NCBI GenBank assembly: GCA_034428395.1
Contig: DAOUHX010000424.1
Span: 116,090 to 180,089, forward strand
Direction of reading: 5' to 3'
DNA from: Bin5 sp034428395
Lineage (GTDB): Bacteria > Chloroflexota > Anaerolineae > Caldilineales > Caldilineaceae
DNA length: 64,000 nt
Shown here in pieces: positions 51,767 to 61,542 of the stretch (its first letter is position 1; each line of letters opens with the position of its first letter). A program made the position numbers and the translations under genes. The notes beneath the pieces were generated by a model that did no database searches, was not told the DNA's origin, and worked only from the letters and a program-made list of their open reading frames with translations.

Positions 51767-51873
51767 CATTTCTGCCGGCTCAATGCTTTGTCTGTTAGAA
51801 TGACCTGCAATTCTCTTGTCGACCCGGTTTCATGAAAGGTACCCATCAGCGCCCATAGTCCAGAGAGAGAGTG

Positions 51874-54615
51874 ATGCTTGTCCCCTTGTCTTGGCTGAAA
51901 GAGTACGTGGATATAGTCCTGCCAACGACCAAACTGGCAGAACGGTTGACGCTTGCCGGTCTTGAAGAGGCGAGCCTCGTCAACACCGGCAGCTGGTGGG
52001 ATGAGGACAAGCTCGTGGTCGGTCACGTGCTGGCAGTCTCCCCCCATCCAGACGCCGACAGGTTGGTACTCGTGGATGTCGGCCACCGGCTGCCGCCGGG
52101 CACCGACTCGGGCCCCTCTGACTCGCTCGCCGCAGGCGAGGATTCGCAGCGTGTTGTAACCGGCGCGCCAAACCTCTTTCAGTATCGCGGGCAATCCACC
52201 GCGGCAGGAGATCTACCCACGGTCAAGATTGCCTTCGCACGCGAAGGCTCCCTCCTGGTCGATGCCTACAGCGACGAGAGGCCCCGTCCCCACAAGAGGT
52301 TGAAGAAGGCTAAGATTCGCGGCGTAGAATCACGCGGCATGGTCTGCTCCGAGCTTGAGCTGGGACTGAGTGAAGAGCACGAAGGCATTCTCGTCCTGCC
52401 GGATGATGCGCCCGTGGGCGCGCCGCTGCGCCAATACCTGGGTGACGAAATACTGGAAATCGATCTGACGCCGGACATGGCCCGCTGCCTTTCGATGTGC
52501 GGCATTGCGCGCGAGGTGCATGCCCTGACAGGCGGGAAGCTACATCTGCCCAGCGACGAAGATGGTTCGCAGGGCGATGACGAGGCTTCAGCCTACCTTG
52601 ACGCTGAGATCGACGACCCTCAGTACTGTCACCGCTTTACTGGGACCGTCATCCGCGACATCAAAGTCGGACCTTCTCCGGCCTGGATGCAGGAACGCCT
52701 GAAGAAGGCGGGAATGCGTCCGATCAACAACATCGTAGACATAACAAACTATGTCATGTTGGAGCTGGGCCAGCCTCTCCACGCATTCGACTATGATCTG
52801 CTGGCTGCGAGAGCGGAGCGTGTCGGCCAAGAGTCCCCGACCATAGTCGTCCGCACTGCTCGCGAGGGCGAGGAGATTGAGACCCTCGACGGTCAGAAAC
52901 GGAAACTGGAAGGGTCGATGCTTCTGATCACCGACAAGGCAGGCCCGATTGCCATTGCCGGCGTAATGGGCGGCTCTGAAACAGAAGTACACCAAGGAAC
53001 GCGAAACATCCTGCTCGAGTCAGCTACCTTTGACGGCATCAACAACCGCCGCACTTCACAGGCGTTGCGGCTGCACAGCGAGGCCAGCCACCGTTTTACG
53101 CGCGGTGTTCCGGCGACGCTAAACGATATTGCGGCCCGCCGCGCAGCCGACCTGATGCGCCGGTTTGCCGGCGGCCGCGTCGTGCCCGGAATCGTCGACA
53201 GCTACCCGGTCCCCCAGCCGCACGTTTCGGTCTACACGTCGTGCAGCGATGTGAAGCGCCTGTTGGGCATGGACCTGTCTCTGGCCGAAATCAGCGACGC
53301 CTTGCGCAGACTGGATTTCTCGGTAGTTGAACGGGCTGGCGTGCCGTCCGGGGCGTCGAAACGCTCGGCTTTCGGCCTGGCGCGCCAAGAAGATGAGCCG
53401 GTCGTAGAGGCCGTCGCCCCGTGGCACCGACTGGACGTTGCGGTGCCTGCCGATCTGACCGAAGAGGTCGCACGCGTCGTCGGATACGATCGGATTGGCG
53501 AGACACTGCTTGACACAGTGCTGCCGACCCAGCGCCGCAATGCCTTGATGGAGACGGAAGAGAATATTCGGGACATTCTAGTTGGGTGCGGGCTGCAGGA
53601 CACCGTCAATCATACGCTGACGACACCGGAAAACCACTCCAAACTGGTCGCTGGAGCCGGCTGGCGCCCGTCCCCCGGCGAGCCCGACGGGTCCAACCAG
53701 GCAGGCAGCGCGGCGGGCTTCGTCGAATTGACCAACCCGCTGTCTCCGGACCGGCGGGTTATGCGCCGCAATCTGGTCGTAAGCGCATTGGAGAATCTGG
53801 CCTACAACCTCCGCTTCACCGGGCGGCTGGCGGCCTTTGAAATCGGGCGGGCATACCGTCCGCTGGCGACCGACTCCAGCCAGCGCACGGGCACTGTTGA
53901 AGACCTTCCGCTGCCAGCTGAGGTACGCCGGCTCTGCATCGCCTTGTGCGGTCCGCGCGATGCCAGCCTTGCAGCGGGGGCTCCTCCCGTGTCTGACGGT
54001 GTCGCCGACCAATTCGACTTCTTCGATCTGAAGGGAATCATCGAAACGCTGTTGGAACGGCTGGGCTATGGGCAAGACGATGCCGCCTACATCGCTCATC
54101 CCGAAAGCGGCGGCGACGGCGGGGAGGTGGAAGCCAGCTTCGGGCCTCGCTGCGCTTTGATTTCGCTCCAGGGCGAGCGCCTCGGCGTTGTCGGCGAGCT
54201 GCACCCAAGCGTTCGCAATGCCTTTGGCTTGGGGAGTGAACGCGTCGTGCTGGCCGAACTGGACCTGGATCCGCTCGTCCGACCCAGTTGGCGCATCTCG
54301 CAGATGGCGCCGATCAGCGTCTATCCCCCAGTTGTAGAAGACTTGGCCTTTATGGTATCGGAGGAAGTTACGCAGAGCCGGCTGCGCGCCGCAATCGTAG
54401 AAGGGGCGGGCCAGGACAGGGGTGCGATGCTTACCGCAGTAGAGCTATTCGATATCTATCGCGGGGCTTCCCTGCCATCCGGCCATAAGTCTCTCGCCTA
54501 TCGCGTCACCTATCAGAGCATGGACCGCAGCTTGAAGGAAAAAGAGGTCGCCCGCCTGCGCAGGCGCATCATTCGAAGCGTCGAGAGTGCGACTGGCGGC
54601 CAACTGAGGGCCTGA
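51874..54615 (+). CDS. pheT: Phenylalanyl-tRNA synthetase beta subunit
   Basis: Beta subunit of the tetrameric class II synthetase for tRNA-Phe, 913 residues, longer than the usual 790-830. ATG at 51874 (MLVPLSWLKEYVD) next to a GAGAGAGAG stretch; a GTG one codon earlier is possible. Order: tRNA-binding OB domain (about 40-165), B3/B4 editing domain with FDYDLL and GGSETEVHQGTRNILLES, B5 domain near 455-560, core, and the ferredoxin-fold anticodon-binding domain (last 95, PPVVEDLAFMVSEE). Extra length comes from polar loops, one near 70-90 (Gly/Ser/Asp) and one near 590-615. pheS is not adjacent. Confidence 0.96.
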   Translation: MLVPLSWLKEYVDIVLPTTKLAERLTLAGLEEASLVNTGSWWDEDKLVVGHVLAVSPHPDADRLVLVDVGHRLPPGTDSGPSDSLAAGEDSQRVVTGAPNLFQYRGQSTAAGDLPTVKIAFAREGSLLVDAYSDERPRPHKRLKKAKIRGVESRGMVCSELELGLSEEHEGILVLPDDAPVGAPLRQYLGDEILEIDLTPDMARCLSMCGIAREVHALTGGKLHLPSDEDGSQGDDEASAYLDAEIDDPQYCHRFTGTVIRDIKVGPSPAWMQERLKKAGMRPINNIVDITNYVMLELGQPLHAFDYDLLAARAERVGQESPTIVVRTAREGEEIETLDGQKRKLEGSMLLITDKAGPIAIAGVMGGSETEVHQGTRNILLESATFDGINNRRTSQALRLHSEASHRFTRGVPATLNDIAARRAADLMRRFAGGRVVPGIVDSYPVPQPHVSVYTSCSDVKRLLGMDLSLAEISDALRRLDFSVVERAGVPSGASKRSAFGLARQEDEPVVEAVAPWHRLDVAVPADLTEEVARVVGYDRIGETLLDTVLPTQRRNALMETEENIRDILVGCGLQDTVNHTLTTPENHSKLVAGAGWRPSPGEPDGSNQAGSAAGFVELTNPLSPDRRVMRRNLVVSALENLAYNLRFTGRLAAFEIGRAYRPLATDSSQRTGTVEDLPLPAEVRRLCIALCGPRDASLAAGAPPVSDGVADQFDFFDLKGIIETLLERLGYGQDDAAYIAHPESGGDGGEVEASFGPRCALISLQGERLGVVGELHPSVRNAFGLGSERVVLAELDLDPLVRPSWRISQMAPISVYPPVVEDLAFMVSEEVTQSRLRAAIVEGAGQDRGAMLTAVELFDIYRGASLPSGHKSLAYRVTYQSMDRSLKEKEVARLRRRIIRSVESATGGQLRA

Positions 54616-54633
54616 TCACCCCGCGTTTTCGGG

Positions 54634-55593
54634 TCAGCGAACCACATATTTGGGTCCTGCCCTTCTCTCGATTGGTTTTCCTCTTCGCACTTGAAAAAGG
54701 TCCAAATCGCCGGCGACCACAGTCTCCGGGAAGACGGCCTGCGCCTCCTCCAACACGGCCTGCGCATGGTAGCGCCGGCTGATGTGATGCAGAACGAGCT
54801 TCTTCACCCCGGCTTTCTGCGCCAGCCGCGCCGCAGCACGGGCGGTAATGTGCCCGTGGCCTTTCGCCAGCTCCCGCTCTTTCTCGAGATAGGTCGCCTC
54901 GATGGCAAGCAGGTCGGCCCCTGCGACGACTTTGTGCAAGGGACCGGTGCGGGCAACATCGCCCACGAAGCAAAGTTTGGCGCCCTTCTGCGGCTCGCCC
55001 AATACTTCCTCCGGATGAACAACGCGCCCGTTTGCCAGCGTCACCGGCCGCCCCGAAACCAGCTCGCGGCGCTCGGGCCCGGCCGGAATGCCGAGCGCCT
55101 CCGCCTTCCGATTGTCAAATGGCGAACGCGTTCTTTCCTCGAATGTGAAACCGAAACAGCCCTTGCCCCTGTGCGGGACGGCAAAAGCCGAAAGCGTGAA
55201 CCCCTTGCCTTCAAATATGCTTCCCTCATCGATTGGATTCAGGCTGACGCCTGCCTTGGGAATGTTGCCGGCACCGAAGACGACCTCCATCAGTCGCTGG
55301 ACTCGGGCAAGGGCCGGCGCGCCTCCGTAGATGTCGAGCCTGTCCAGCGCCTCCCAGTGTCCGAGGGTACTGGCTAGCCCTCCCAGCCCCAGTATATGGT
55401 CCAGGTGCCCGTGCGTGAGCAGGATCTTGTCCAGCCGGCGGAATCCCAAGCCGCTGCGCAAGATCTGACGCTGTGTTCCCTCCCCACAATCGATCAGAAA
55501 GCGATGCTCCTGCACCATAACCAGGGCAGCCGAAAGCCCGCGGTAAACTGTAGGAGCGGAGGCGGAAGTACCGAGGAAAACCAACTCAAACAA
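54634..55593 (-). CDS. rnz: Ribonuclease Z
   Basis: tRNA 3'-processing endonuclease, 319 residues, the short bacterial form. TTG start at 55593. Beginning MFELVFLGTSASAPT, then the metal site THGHLDH with His61, His63, Asp65 and His66; FVGDVART gives the bridging Asp and HHISRRY the late His. It is relevant that neither tRNA gene here encodes CCA, so RNase Z would cut at the discriminator base before CCA addition. Downstream of the YfcE-like gene on the same strand; its end is 18 bases from the pheT end. Confidence 0.93.
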   Translation of the reverse strand: MFELVFLGTSASAPTVYRGLSAALVMVQEHRFLIDCGEGTQRQILRSGLGFRRLDKILLTHGHLDHILGLGGLASTLGHWEALDRLDIYGGAPALARVQRLMEVVFGAGNIPKAGVSLNPIDEGSIFEGKGFTLSAFAVPHRGKGCFGFTFEERTRSPFDNRKAEALGIPAGPERRELVSGRPVTLANGRVVHPEEVLGEPQKGAKLCFVGDVARTGPLHKVVAGADLLAIEATYLEKERELAKGHGHITARAAARLAQKAGVKKLVLHHISRRYHAQAVLEEAQAVFPETVVAGDLDLFQVRRGKPIERRAGPKYVVR

Positions 55594-55666
55594 GGGAATT
55601 GCTCACTGTCAGGGGGCTCATTCTTCCAGAGCCAACGGAGTACTTGAAAAGTCCGATAGGCGGCCC

Positions 55667-56164
55667 TTAAGCGCCTAACGGCTGACGCGTATACCTGTGC
55701 GCCTCGGTATCGTAGAGGCCCCAACTCGGCTCGCCGAATCGACCCATCACTTCACCCGGGTTTACCAGGATACATTCTCCGATCTGCTCTTGGTTCGCTT
55801 GATGGTCGTGCCCGTAGCAGACGAGGTCAAAATGGCCGCACTGTGCGATCCGCCGCGCCGGCTCCGGATAATGAATAAGAGCAATATTTCGACTACCCAG
55901 TTCCAGTTCGGCATAGGGACCGTGCAGCGATACCTGGGAGAATTCGGCAGCCACCTGAAGCTGTAGACGTCCGTCGCCGTCGTTGTTGCCCTCTACGCAG
56001 TGGATGGGGCCGCCAAAGGCCTGCGCCAACTGCGCAACGATAAAGGGAGCAACCAGATCACCGCAGTGCAGCAACACTTCACAACCGACCTCATTGACGG
56101 CGGACAGCGCTTGATCAAGATTCCAGATGTTATCGTGGCTGTCCGAAAGGATTGCGACCTTCAA
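55667..56164 (-). CDS. Metallophosphoesterase, YfcE/MJ0936 type
   Basis: Small calcineurin-like phosphodiesterase, 165 residues. TTG start at 56164 (MKVAILSDSHDN), because AGGAGAGGA lies just upstream and the protein family begins exactly here; the open frame to 56596 is not protein-like. Metal ligands: Asp8 and His10, LHCGDLV, VEGNNDG, IHYPE and YGHDHQ, ending with VNPGEV. The usual GH in the IHG segment is replaced by HYP. A 73-base gap leads to rnz on the same strand. Confidence 0.92.
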   Translation of the reverse strand: MKVAILSDSHDNIWNLDQALSAVNEVGCEVLLHCGDLVAPFIVAQLAQAFGGPIHCVEGNNDGDGRLQLQVAAEFSQVSLHGPYAELELGSRNIALIHYPEPARRIAQCGHFDLVCYGHDHQANQEQIGECILVNPGEVMGRFGEPSWGLYDTEAHRYTRQPLGA

Positions 56165-56258
56165 GAGTCCTCTCCTGCTTACGCCCGGATGCCCTGTCTT
56201 CCGCACACGCCGACGTAGTATATCCGACCCGATTGATGTCGGCAATGGCAGGGCGGTG

Positions 56259-56267
56259 TGATATAAT
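56259..56267 (+). promoter_or_regulatory. Extended -10 promoter of the LysM lipoprotein gene
   Basis: TGATATAAT, identical to the rmd promoter core, 97 bases before the ATG at 56364. It lies in the divergent gap shared with the YfcE-type gene. Confidence 0.6.
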
Positions 56268-56363
56268 ACCAGCGCCTCAATCCGTTCGGCGCGCCGACGA
56301 TGGCGAACCCGTATCCCTCTTCGATGGCCGAGTGGTTCGTTCTCGCATCTGACACCAAACCTG

Positions 56364-57380
56364 ATGGCGTGGTTTTCTTCGAGGGAAATAGGGCTGGCTG
56401 GACTGGCGCTCGGATACGCCATTGCGCTCCTGCTGCTTTCCGCGTGCGGCCAAATCGTTACGCTGCCGCCGACGCCAGCGCCGCAAGGCACTCCGACTGC
56501 AACCATCGTCCCGTTCGCCGACCTAAAGCCGCCTGAAACCGCAACGCCTGCGCCGTTCATGCCGTCGCCGACTCCCTCGCTGACGCCGACGCCCACGCCG
56601 ATTGTTTACAGGGTGGAACCGGGGGACAATTTGGGAAGCATCGCGACCCGTTTCGGCGTCTCCGTATCTTCCCTGCAAGAACGCAACAGCGTCCAGGATC
56701 CCAGAAACCTGCAGATAGGACAGGAGTTGGTGATTCCGCGCCTGGTTACATCCGGCGGCGTGCTTGTCGAACGTCAACCGACGCCGACGCCGTTACCGTT
56801 TGAGATGCAGCATCTTCACTTCAGCCATACGCCCCTAGGCAGCCTCTGGGTTATGGGCGAAGTTCTGAACACGAGCGTAGAGACGCTGGAACAGGTGCGA
56901 GTCGGCGTACAGCTTCTGGACGGGCAGGGCACAACCCTGGTCGAGGGGAACAGCCTGGTGATGCTTAATCTTGTCAAACCGGGTGAGGTTGCCCCTTTCG
57001 CCGTGCTGTTTGCCGAGGCCCCCGAGTCGTTCGAGAACTACCACATCTATCCGCTAAGCGCCTTGCCTGCCTATGAGGGTGGGTACTATCAGGGGCTTGA
57101 AGTGGGGAACTTGACGCAGGAAGGGGAACGATACTCCGCCTTAACGGTCCGGGGCTCGATTCGCAACACAGGTTCCGCCGAGGCGATCGACGTGCAGGTG
57201 GTACTTACCGCCTACGATCCCCTCAATCGAGTCATCGCCAGTCGCACGATCGTCCCCGACCACAACGTCGTGGCAGTAGGCGGAGAGACAACCTTTGCCG
57301 CTATTCTCATCCCCTTAGGCGGGCCGGTGGAGCGGGTCCACGTTGTGGCCCAAAGCCGCAAATTCCCGGCCGGCAACTAG
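56364..57380 (+). CDS. LysM-domain lipoprotein
   Basis: Secreted, membrane-anchored protein, 338 residues. Hydrophobic segment 9-26 and lipobox LLSAC with Cys28, then a Thr/Pro linker (about 35-80, repeated P-T-P-T), a LysM peptidoglycan-binding domain (about 81-126, YRVEPGDNLGSIATRFGVS) and a second Thr/Pro linker. Two beta-sandwich units follow, like FxLYD or DUF3426 modules (GEVLNTSVETLEQVRVGVQLLDGQG; GSIRNTGSAEAIDVQVVLTAYD). It probably ties the envelope to peptidoglycan. It converges with the aldehyde dehydrogenase gene, three bases between stops. Confidence 0.88.
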   Translation: MAWFSSREIGLAGLALGYAIALLLLSACGQIVTLPPTPAPQGTPTATIVPFADLKPPETATPAPFMPSPTPSLTPTPTPIVYRVEPGDNLGSIATRFGVSVSSLQERNSVQDPRNLQIGQELVIPRLVTSGGVLVERQPTPTPLPFEMQHLHFSHTPLGSLWVMGEVLNTSVETLEQVRVGVQLLDGQGTTLVEGNSLVMLNLVKPGEVAPFAVLFAEAPESFENYHIYPLSALPAYEGGYYQGLEVGNLTQEGERYSALTVRGSIRNTGSAEAIDVQVVLTAYDPLNRVIASRTIVPDHNVVAVGGETTFAAILIPLGGPVERVHVVAQSRKFPAGN

Positions 57381-57383
57381 CGC

Positions 57384-58955
57384 CTACTGTTGCTGACTTA
57401 CATCGAATGTGACGCCTTGCGAAAGGGGAAGGTCGGGCCCGAAGTTGATCGTAACCGTCTGCCGCCGGGCATAGGCCTTCCAGGCGTCTGAACCGCTCTC
57501 TCTCCCTCCGCCGGAATCTTTCTCTCCTCCGAACGCCCCTCCAATCTCGGCCCCTGCCGTGCCCGTATTGACATTTGCTAGTCCGCAATCGCTGCCAACG
57601 ACACTGAGGAAGGCCTCCACTTCGCGCAGATTGTTGCTGAATATGGCAGAGGAAAGACCCTGGGGAACACAGTTGTGGATTGCAAATGCCTCATCCAACG
57701 CCCGGTACCTCAACACGTACAGAATCGGAGCAAAGGTCTCGGTGCGTACCACCTCGGCGTCCGGCGGAACGCCGTCCAATATGGTGGGCGCAACATAGTG
57801 GCCGGCTTCGAGGCCGGGTATCGTCTCCACGGCGTTGCCTGCCAGGACGGTGCCGCCCCCGGCCTGCGCCTGCCCGATCGCCGCGCAGTAGGAATCGACG
57901 GCCCCGCGGTTGATCAGCGGCCCCACCAGCACATCCGGCTCCAGCGGGTTGCCGACCTTCACCGCGCAAAATGCGCTGACGAGACGAGGAATGAAGCTGT
58001 CACAGAGGCTCTCGTGCAGAATGAGCCGTCGCGTCGTTGTACACCGCTGTCCGGCCGTGGCCAGCGCGCCGAAGGCGACGCCGCGCAGTGCGATTTCCGG
58101 GTCCGCGTCCGGGGTGACAATGGCCGCGTTGTTGCCGCCCAACTCCAGAATCGTGCGACCGAGGCGCGCGTTGACCGCGGCGGCGACCTCTTTTCCCGTG
58201 GAGACAGATCCGGTGAAAGAGATCAGAGGCAACCGCAGTTCGCGGCTCATGCACTTTCCGATTTCGCCGCTCTCGTCCACGGCCAGAAAGAATATAGGCG
58301 GCAGGCCGTGATCGTCGAGCACTTCGTTCATGATGTTCGTCACGGCGATCGCGGTGAGCGCGGCCTCGGGGGACGGTTTCCACACGACGACATTTCCGAT
58401 GACCGCGGCAATGAAGGCGTTCCAGGACCAGACGGCGCAAGGGAAATTGAAGGCTGTGATGACGCCAACAACGCCGTGGGGATGCCAATGCTCATAGAGG
58501 CGGTGGTTAAGCCGTTCGCTGGCCATCGTTTTGCCGTAGAGCTGGCGCGAGAGACCGACGGCGAAGTCGCAGATGTCGATCATCTCCTGCACCTCGCCCC
58601 TTCCCTCTATCGGCGTCTTCCCGACCTCAAGCGCAATGAGCAGCCCTAGACTGTCCATGTGCCGGCGCAGCCGGTCGCCGATCGCGCGCACGACTTCGCC
58701 CCGCTTCGGCGCCGGAATACGCGACCACTCGCGAAAGGAAGCCCAGGCGTTCTCGATCAGGCGACCGAAGTCTTCTTCCGAGGCAACTGCGACGTCGGCC
58801 AACTGCGCCCCGTCAATCGGCGAGTGCACTGCCAGCCGGCGGCCCTGCGCACCCATACCCCAGCGGCCGTCGAATAGTCCCGAGACCTCCTGGTAAAGGC
58901 CCAGGTCAGCGAATACCCGCTCTCTGATCGCCCGAACATCGTTTCCCGATCCCAT
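57384..58955 (-). CDS. Aldehyde dehydrogenase, ALDH7/antiquitin-like
   Basis: NAD(P)-dependent aldehyde dehydrogenase, 523 residues. The catalytic Cys305 is in AGQRCTTTRR and the general base Glu271 in LELGGNN. WHPHGVVGVITAFNFPCAVWSWN and the later EIGGAFGGEKDSGGGRESGSDAWK are typical of the ALDH7 (alpha-aminoadipic semialdehyde/piperideine-6-carboxylate dehydrogenase) group. In this block it may oxidise an aldehyde made by the P450 or PhyH enzyme. Last gene of the minus-strand run, 38 bases after PhyH-4. Alternative role: lysine degradation. Confidence 0.93.
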   Translation of the reverse strand: MGSGNDVRAIRERVFADLGLYQEVSGLFDGRWGMGAQGRRLAVHSPIDGAQLADVAVASEEDFGRLIENAWASFREWSRIPAPKRGEVVRAIGDRLRRHMDSLGLLIALEVGKTPIEGRGEVQEMIDICDFAVGLSRQLYGKTMASERLNHRLYEHWHPHGVVGVITAFNFPCAVWSWNAFIAAVIGNVVVWKPSPEAALTAIAVTNIMNEVLDDHGLPPIFFLAVDESGEIGKCMSRELRLPLISFTGSVSTGKEVAAAVNARLGRTILELGGNNAAIVTPDADPEIALRGVAFGALATAGQRCTTTRRLILHESLCDSFIPRLVSAFCAVKVGNPLEPDVLVGPLINRGAVDSYCAAIGQAQAGGGTVLAGNAVETIPGLEAGHYVAPTILDGVPPDAEVVRTETFAPILYVLRYRALDEAFAIHNCVPQGLSSAIFSNNLREVEAFLSVVGSDCGLANVNTGTAGAEIGGAFGGEKDSGGGRESGSDAWKAYARRQTVTINFGPDLPLSQGVTFDVSQQQ

Positions 58956-58993
58956 TGCTCGTGCCTTCGTCCTCGTCCTTCAGGGGATGTAGG

Positions 58994-59926
58994 TCAGTCC
59001 AATTGCGTCTGCAGGCTATCGACCTGTGCTGCCGCCCAGGCCCGCAGCGGAACGTCGTCCGGGTCCTTTGTGATCCAATACTGGGAGGAGGGATGGACTT
59101 CCGGATCGTCCCCCAAGGGGTTACCGCTGCCGGGCAGGGCCCCGAGCAGTTGCTGACGGATCGGCGAACTGCGCTCGATTAGCGCCTGGTCCTGGCTGAT
59201 GTAGTCGGTCGGCCGCAGCCAGCGGTAATGGTAGCCGACGTGCATGATCTTACGCGTGCGGAGGGACACATTGGGGCCGACGCAGTGCCAGACTGCGGTC
59301 CGCCAGAGCACGGCCGCACCGGGCCGCAGGCGCAGTTCAAGCGCTTCAGCCGGATCAACCCTCCTCCCCATTTCCGCCAGCTCGTCAGGCGACCGAAGGT
59401 GGCTTCCCGGCACCAGCCAGAGGTTGCCGCTTTGCGGCTCACTCAAATCGGAGAGGACGTAGAACACCTTGATCTCCATGAACGGCAGCCGTCCATCCAG
59501 GGAGGGCGCCATGAAGAGGTAGTCGCTGGCGAGGTCTGGGTGCCACAAAACGTTGCGGTACCCGACTTCATTGTCGGCGCCGTCGCCCAACCCCACCGCG
59601 CCCGCCTGCAGGTCTGCAGGATAGGGAGGCCGGCAATCGAGGTGCGTGGTACGGATCTGGATGTTCCAGCCGATCGCGTCCACGACCAGCGGCAACATGC
59701 GCGGATGATCGATCAGATCGAGAAAGGCCTCGTGGTGGGCCAGCGCGTTGCGCACGGCAAAGGGGTCGTTCGGCCCCAGCCCCTCCTGCCTCCTCACGCG
59801 GGCTGCAACCTCATCCACGGCATCCAAAAGCCGCGTCAACTCCTCCGCCGCAAGGAACTCCTCCAGTACGATGAACCCTTTGACATCGAAATCTTCCCGC
59901 TGCTGCGGCGTCATGGCGATGGACAT
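58994..59926 (-). CDS. Phytanoyl-CoA dioxygenase family protein (PhyH-4)
   Basis: Iron/2-oxoglutarate oxygenase, 310 residues. H-x-D is His129-Pro-Asp131 in LWHPDLAS; distal His214 in AVWHCVGPN with Arg223/Arg225. GNLWLVPGSHLRSPDEL marks the jelly roll. The chain also has the RTTHLDCRPPYP segment absent from the other copies. It sits between P450 (192 bases upstream) and ALDH (38 downstream), so an oxidative cascade is plausible. Substrate not known. Confidence 0.93.
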   Translation of the reverse strand: MSIAMTPQQREDFDVKGFIVLEEFLAAEELTRLLDAVDEVAARVRRQEGLGPNDPFAVRNALAHHEAFLDLIDHPRMLPLVVDAIGWNIQIRTTHLDCRPPYPADLQAGAVGLGDGADNEVGYRNVLWHPDLASDYLFMAPSLDGRLPFMEIKVFYVLSDLSEPQSGNLWLVPGSHLRSPDELAEMGRRVDPAEALELRLRPGAAVLWRTAVWHCVGPNVSLRTRKIMHVGYHYRWLRPTDYISQDQALIERSSPIRQQLLGALPGSGNPLGDDPEVHPSSQYWITKDPDDVPLRAWAAAQVDSLQTQLD

Positions 59927-60118
59927 GCAATCCCTCCTGGCGGGTGAGTTCCCGGACTCGTTTTCGACTTGCCTGATCTTTCACGTCACCTCTGGGCTGC
60001 GGCAAACCTGGACTCCGTGCGCCGCGCTCGCAACCTTACGGCCTGGACGCTCTCTCATTCAACAGGCAGCTGCCTCAATCTACAAAGCCTCGGAATCTGC
60101 CGAATGGCGCGAACTCTC

Positions 60119-61357
60119 TCAGTCGACCTCGATCCAGAGATCTTCAACGCCTCGGAGCACTATCTGGTCCCTGAATTCGGGCTCGGAAACAAGCTGAATC
60201 GAAGCAAAGCGCGCGAGCAGGCCGGCAAAGGCGGCCCGCGCCTCCAACAGCGCCAGCGGCGAGCCAAGACAGTAGTGAATGCCGCGTCCAAAGGAGATGT
60301 GACTCTCTTCTTCGCGGCCTATATCCAGCATCCCAGGGTCCGAAAAGACGGCAGGATCTCGATTCGCCGCCCCGACCAGAACCAGGACCTTCTGCCCTGC
60401 CCGAAACTGCCGCCCCTGAAACTCCATGTCCTCCAGCACAACCCGTATGATGAATTGGACGGGGCTGTCGTAGCGCAGCAGCTCATTGATGGCGCTGTCC
60501 AGGAGATTGGGATGGTCCCGCAGCCGTCGGAGCTGGTCCGGATTCCTCAGAAGCGCCAGCATCCCGTTCCCGATCAGGCTGCGGGTCGTTTCATTGCCCG
60601 CCACCAACAGCAGCATGAGCGTCCCAATGAGCTCGTCATGGGAAAGTCTGTCTCCCTCTTCTTCAGCGGCCAGCAGAGCGCTGAGAAGGTCGTCCTGGGG
60701 CTGCTGCCGCCTGAGCGCAATGATCTCCTCGAAGTATTCGACGATTTCGGCGGAGGACCGCTCCACCCGCTCTATTTCTTCGTCGTTGAGGACCGGTTCG
60801 ACCGCCAGCGCAATATCGTTTGACCAGACATTGAACCGATCGCGGTCCTCTGCCGGAACACCCAGCATCTCGGCGATAACGATGACCGGCAAGGGAAAGG
60901 CAAACTCGCCGATCAGGTCGAATCGCCCCTTGCCGGCAAGGCCGTCCAAAAGGTCCTCCACAATCTGATCGACACGCGGGCCGAGCGCCGACACCGACCT
61001 CGGCGTAAAGGCCTTGGATACCAGTGAACGCAACCGCGTATGGTCGGGCGGATCGAGGTCCAGCATCGTCCTATACGGTGCATATTCAAGCTTGTTTTCC
61101 CCGCTTGAAAACCGCCTGTGGTCCCTCAAAACGGCCTCCGCGTCCTCGTACCCGGTCATGGCCCACGCGTTGATAAGCCTCATGCGGTGGACCGGGTCTC
61201 TCTGGCGCAAGCGCTCATACAGGTCGTAGGGATTTGCCCTGACGTCGCGTGACGTCAAGTCAAAACTAATGCCCGATTCCAGGTGCTCCCACGTCAGCAG
61301 AGCCCTCTTTGCAATCGGAGTCAATAGGTTGCGAATCATCCTTGATGCCGATTTCAC
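60119..61357 (-). CDS. Cytochrome P450
   Basis: Soluble bacterial class I haem monooxygenase, 412 residues, no membrane anchor. GTG start with GGAGGAGG seven bases upstream. The I-helix motif AGNETTRS is near 250, the ExxR motif ELLR sits in INELLRYDSP near 290, and haem ligand Cys363 is in FGRGIHYCLGSP. Resembles CYP107/CYP109-type enzymes acting on hydrophobic small molecules. No ferredoxin or reductase gene is next to it. It precedes PhyH-4 and ALDH on the same strand. Confidence 0.95.
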   Translation of the reverse strand: MKSASRMIRNLLTPIAKRALLTWEHLESGISFDLTSRDVRANPYDLYERLRQRDPVHRMRLINAWAMTGYEDAEAVLRDHRRFSSGENKLEYAPYRTMLDLDPPDHTRLRSLVSKAFTPRSVSALGPRVDQIVEDLLDGLAGKGRFDLIGEFAFPLPVIVIAEMLGVPAEDRDRFNVWSNDIALAVEPVLNDEEIERVERSSAEIVEYFEEIIALRRQQPQDDLLSALLAAEEEGDRLSHDELIGTLMLLLVAGNETTRSLIGNGMLALLRNPDQLRRLRDHPNLLDSAINELLRYDSPVQFIIRVVLEDMEFQGRQFRAGQKVLVLVGAANRDPAVFSDPGMLDIGREEESHISFGRGIHYCLGSPLALLEARAAFAGLLARFASIQLVSEPEFRDQIVLRGVEDLWIEVD

Positions 61358-61542
61358 AGATGCCTCCTCCGACCCCTAGCGCGGCTGTATCATGGACCAG
61401 GCCGCACTGATTCCGCGGCTCACGCAGTCACTTTGGTCGGGTCCGCCCCGATCCCAACACTCTCCGGCAGTGCGGGATGCAGGGATCGCGCCGCCCTGCT
61501 CCCCGGCCCTGCCATAGATTCCGATTTCATCAAGGGACTGGC

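Noticed and set aside
55667..56596. Longer start for the YfcE-type gene
   Set aside because: The first 144 codons are Gly/Val/Arg-rich, cross the divergent LysM promoter and gene start, and are absent from the family; the TTG at 56164 has a good ribosome binding site.
57675..58649. 324-codon frame antisense to the aldehyde dehydrogenase
   Set aside because: Arg/Gly/Asp-rich shadow; the catalytic Cys and Glu motifs of ALDH are on the opposite strand.
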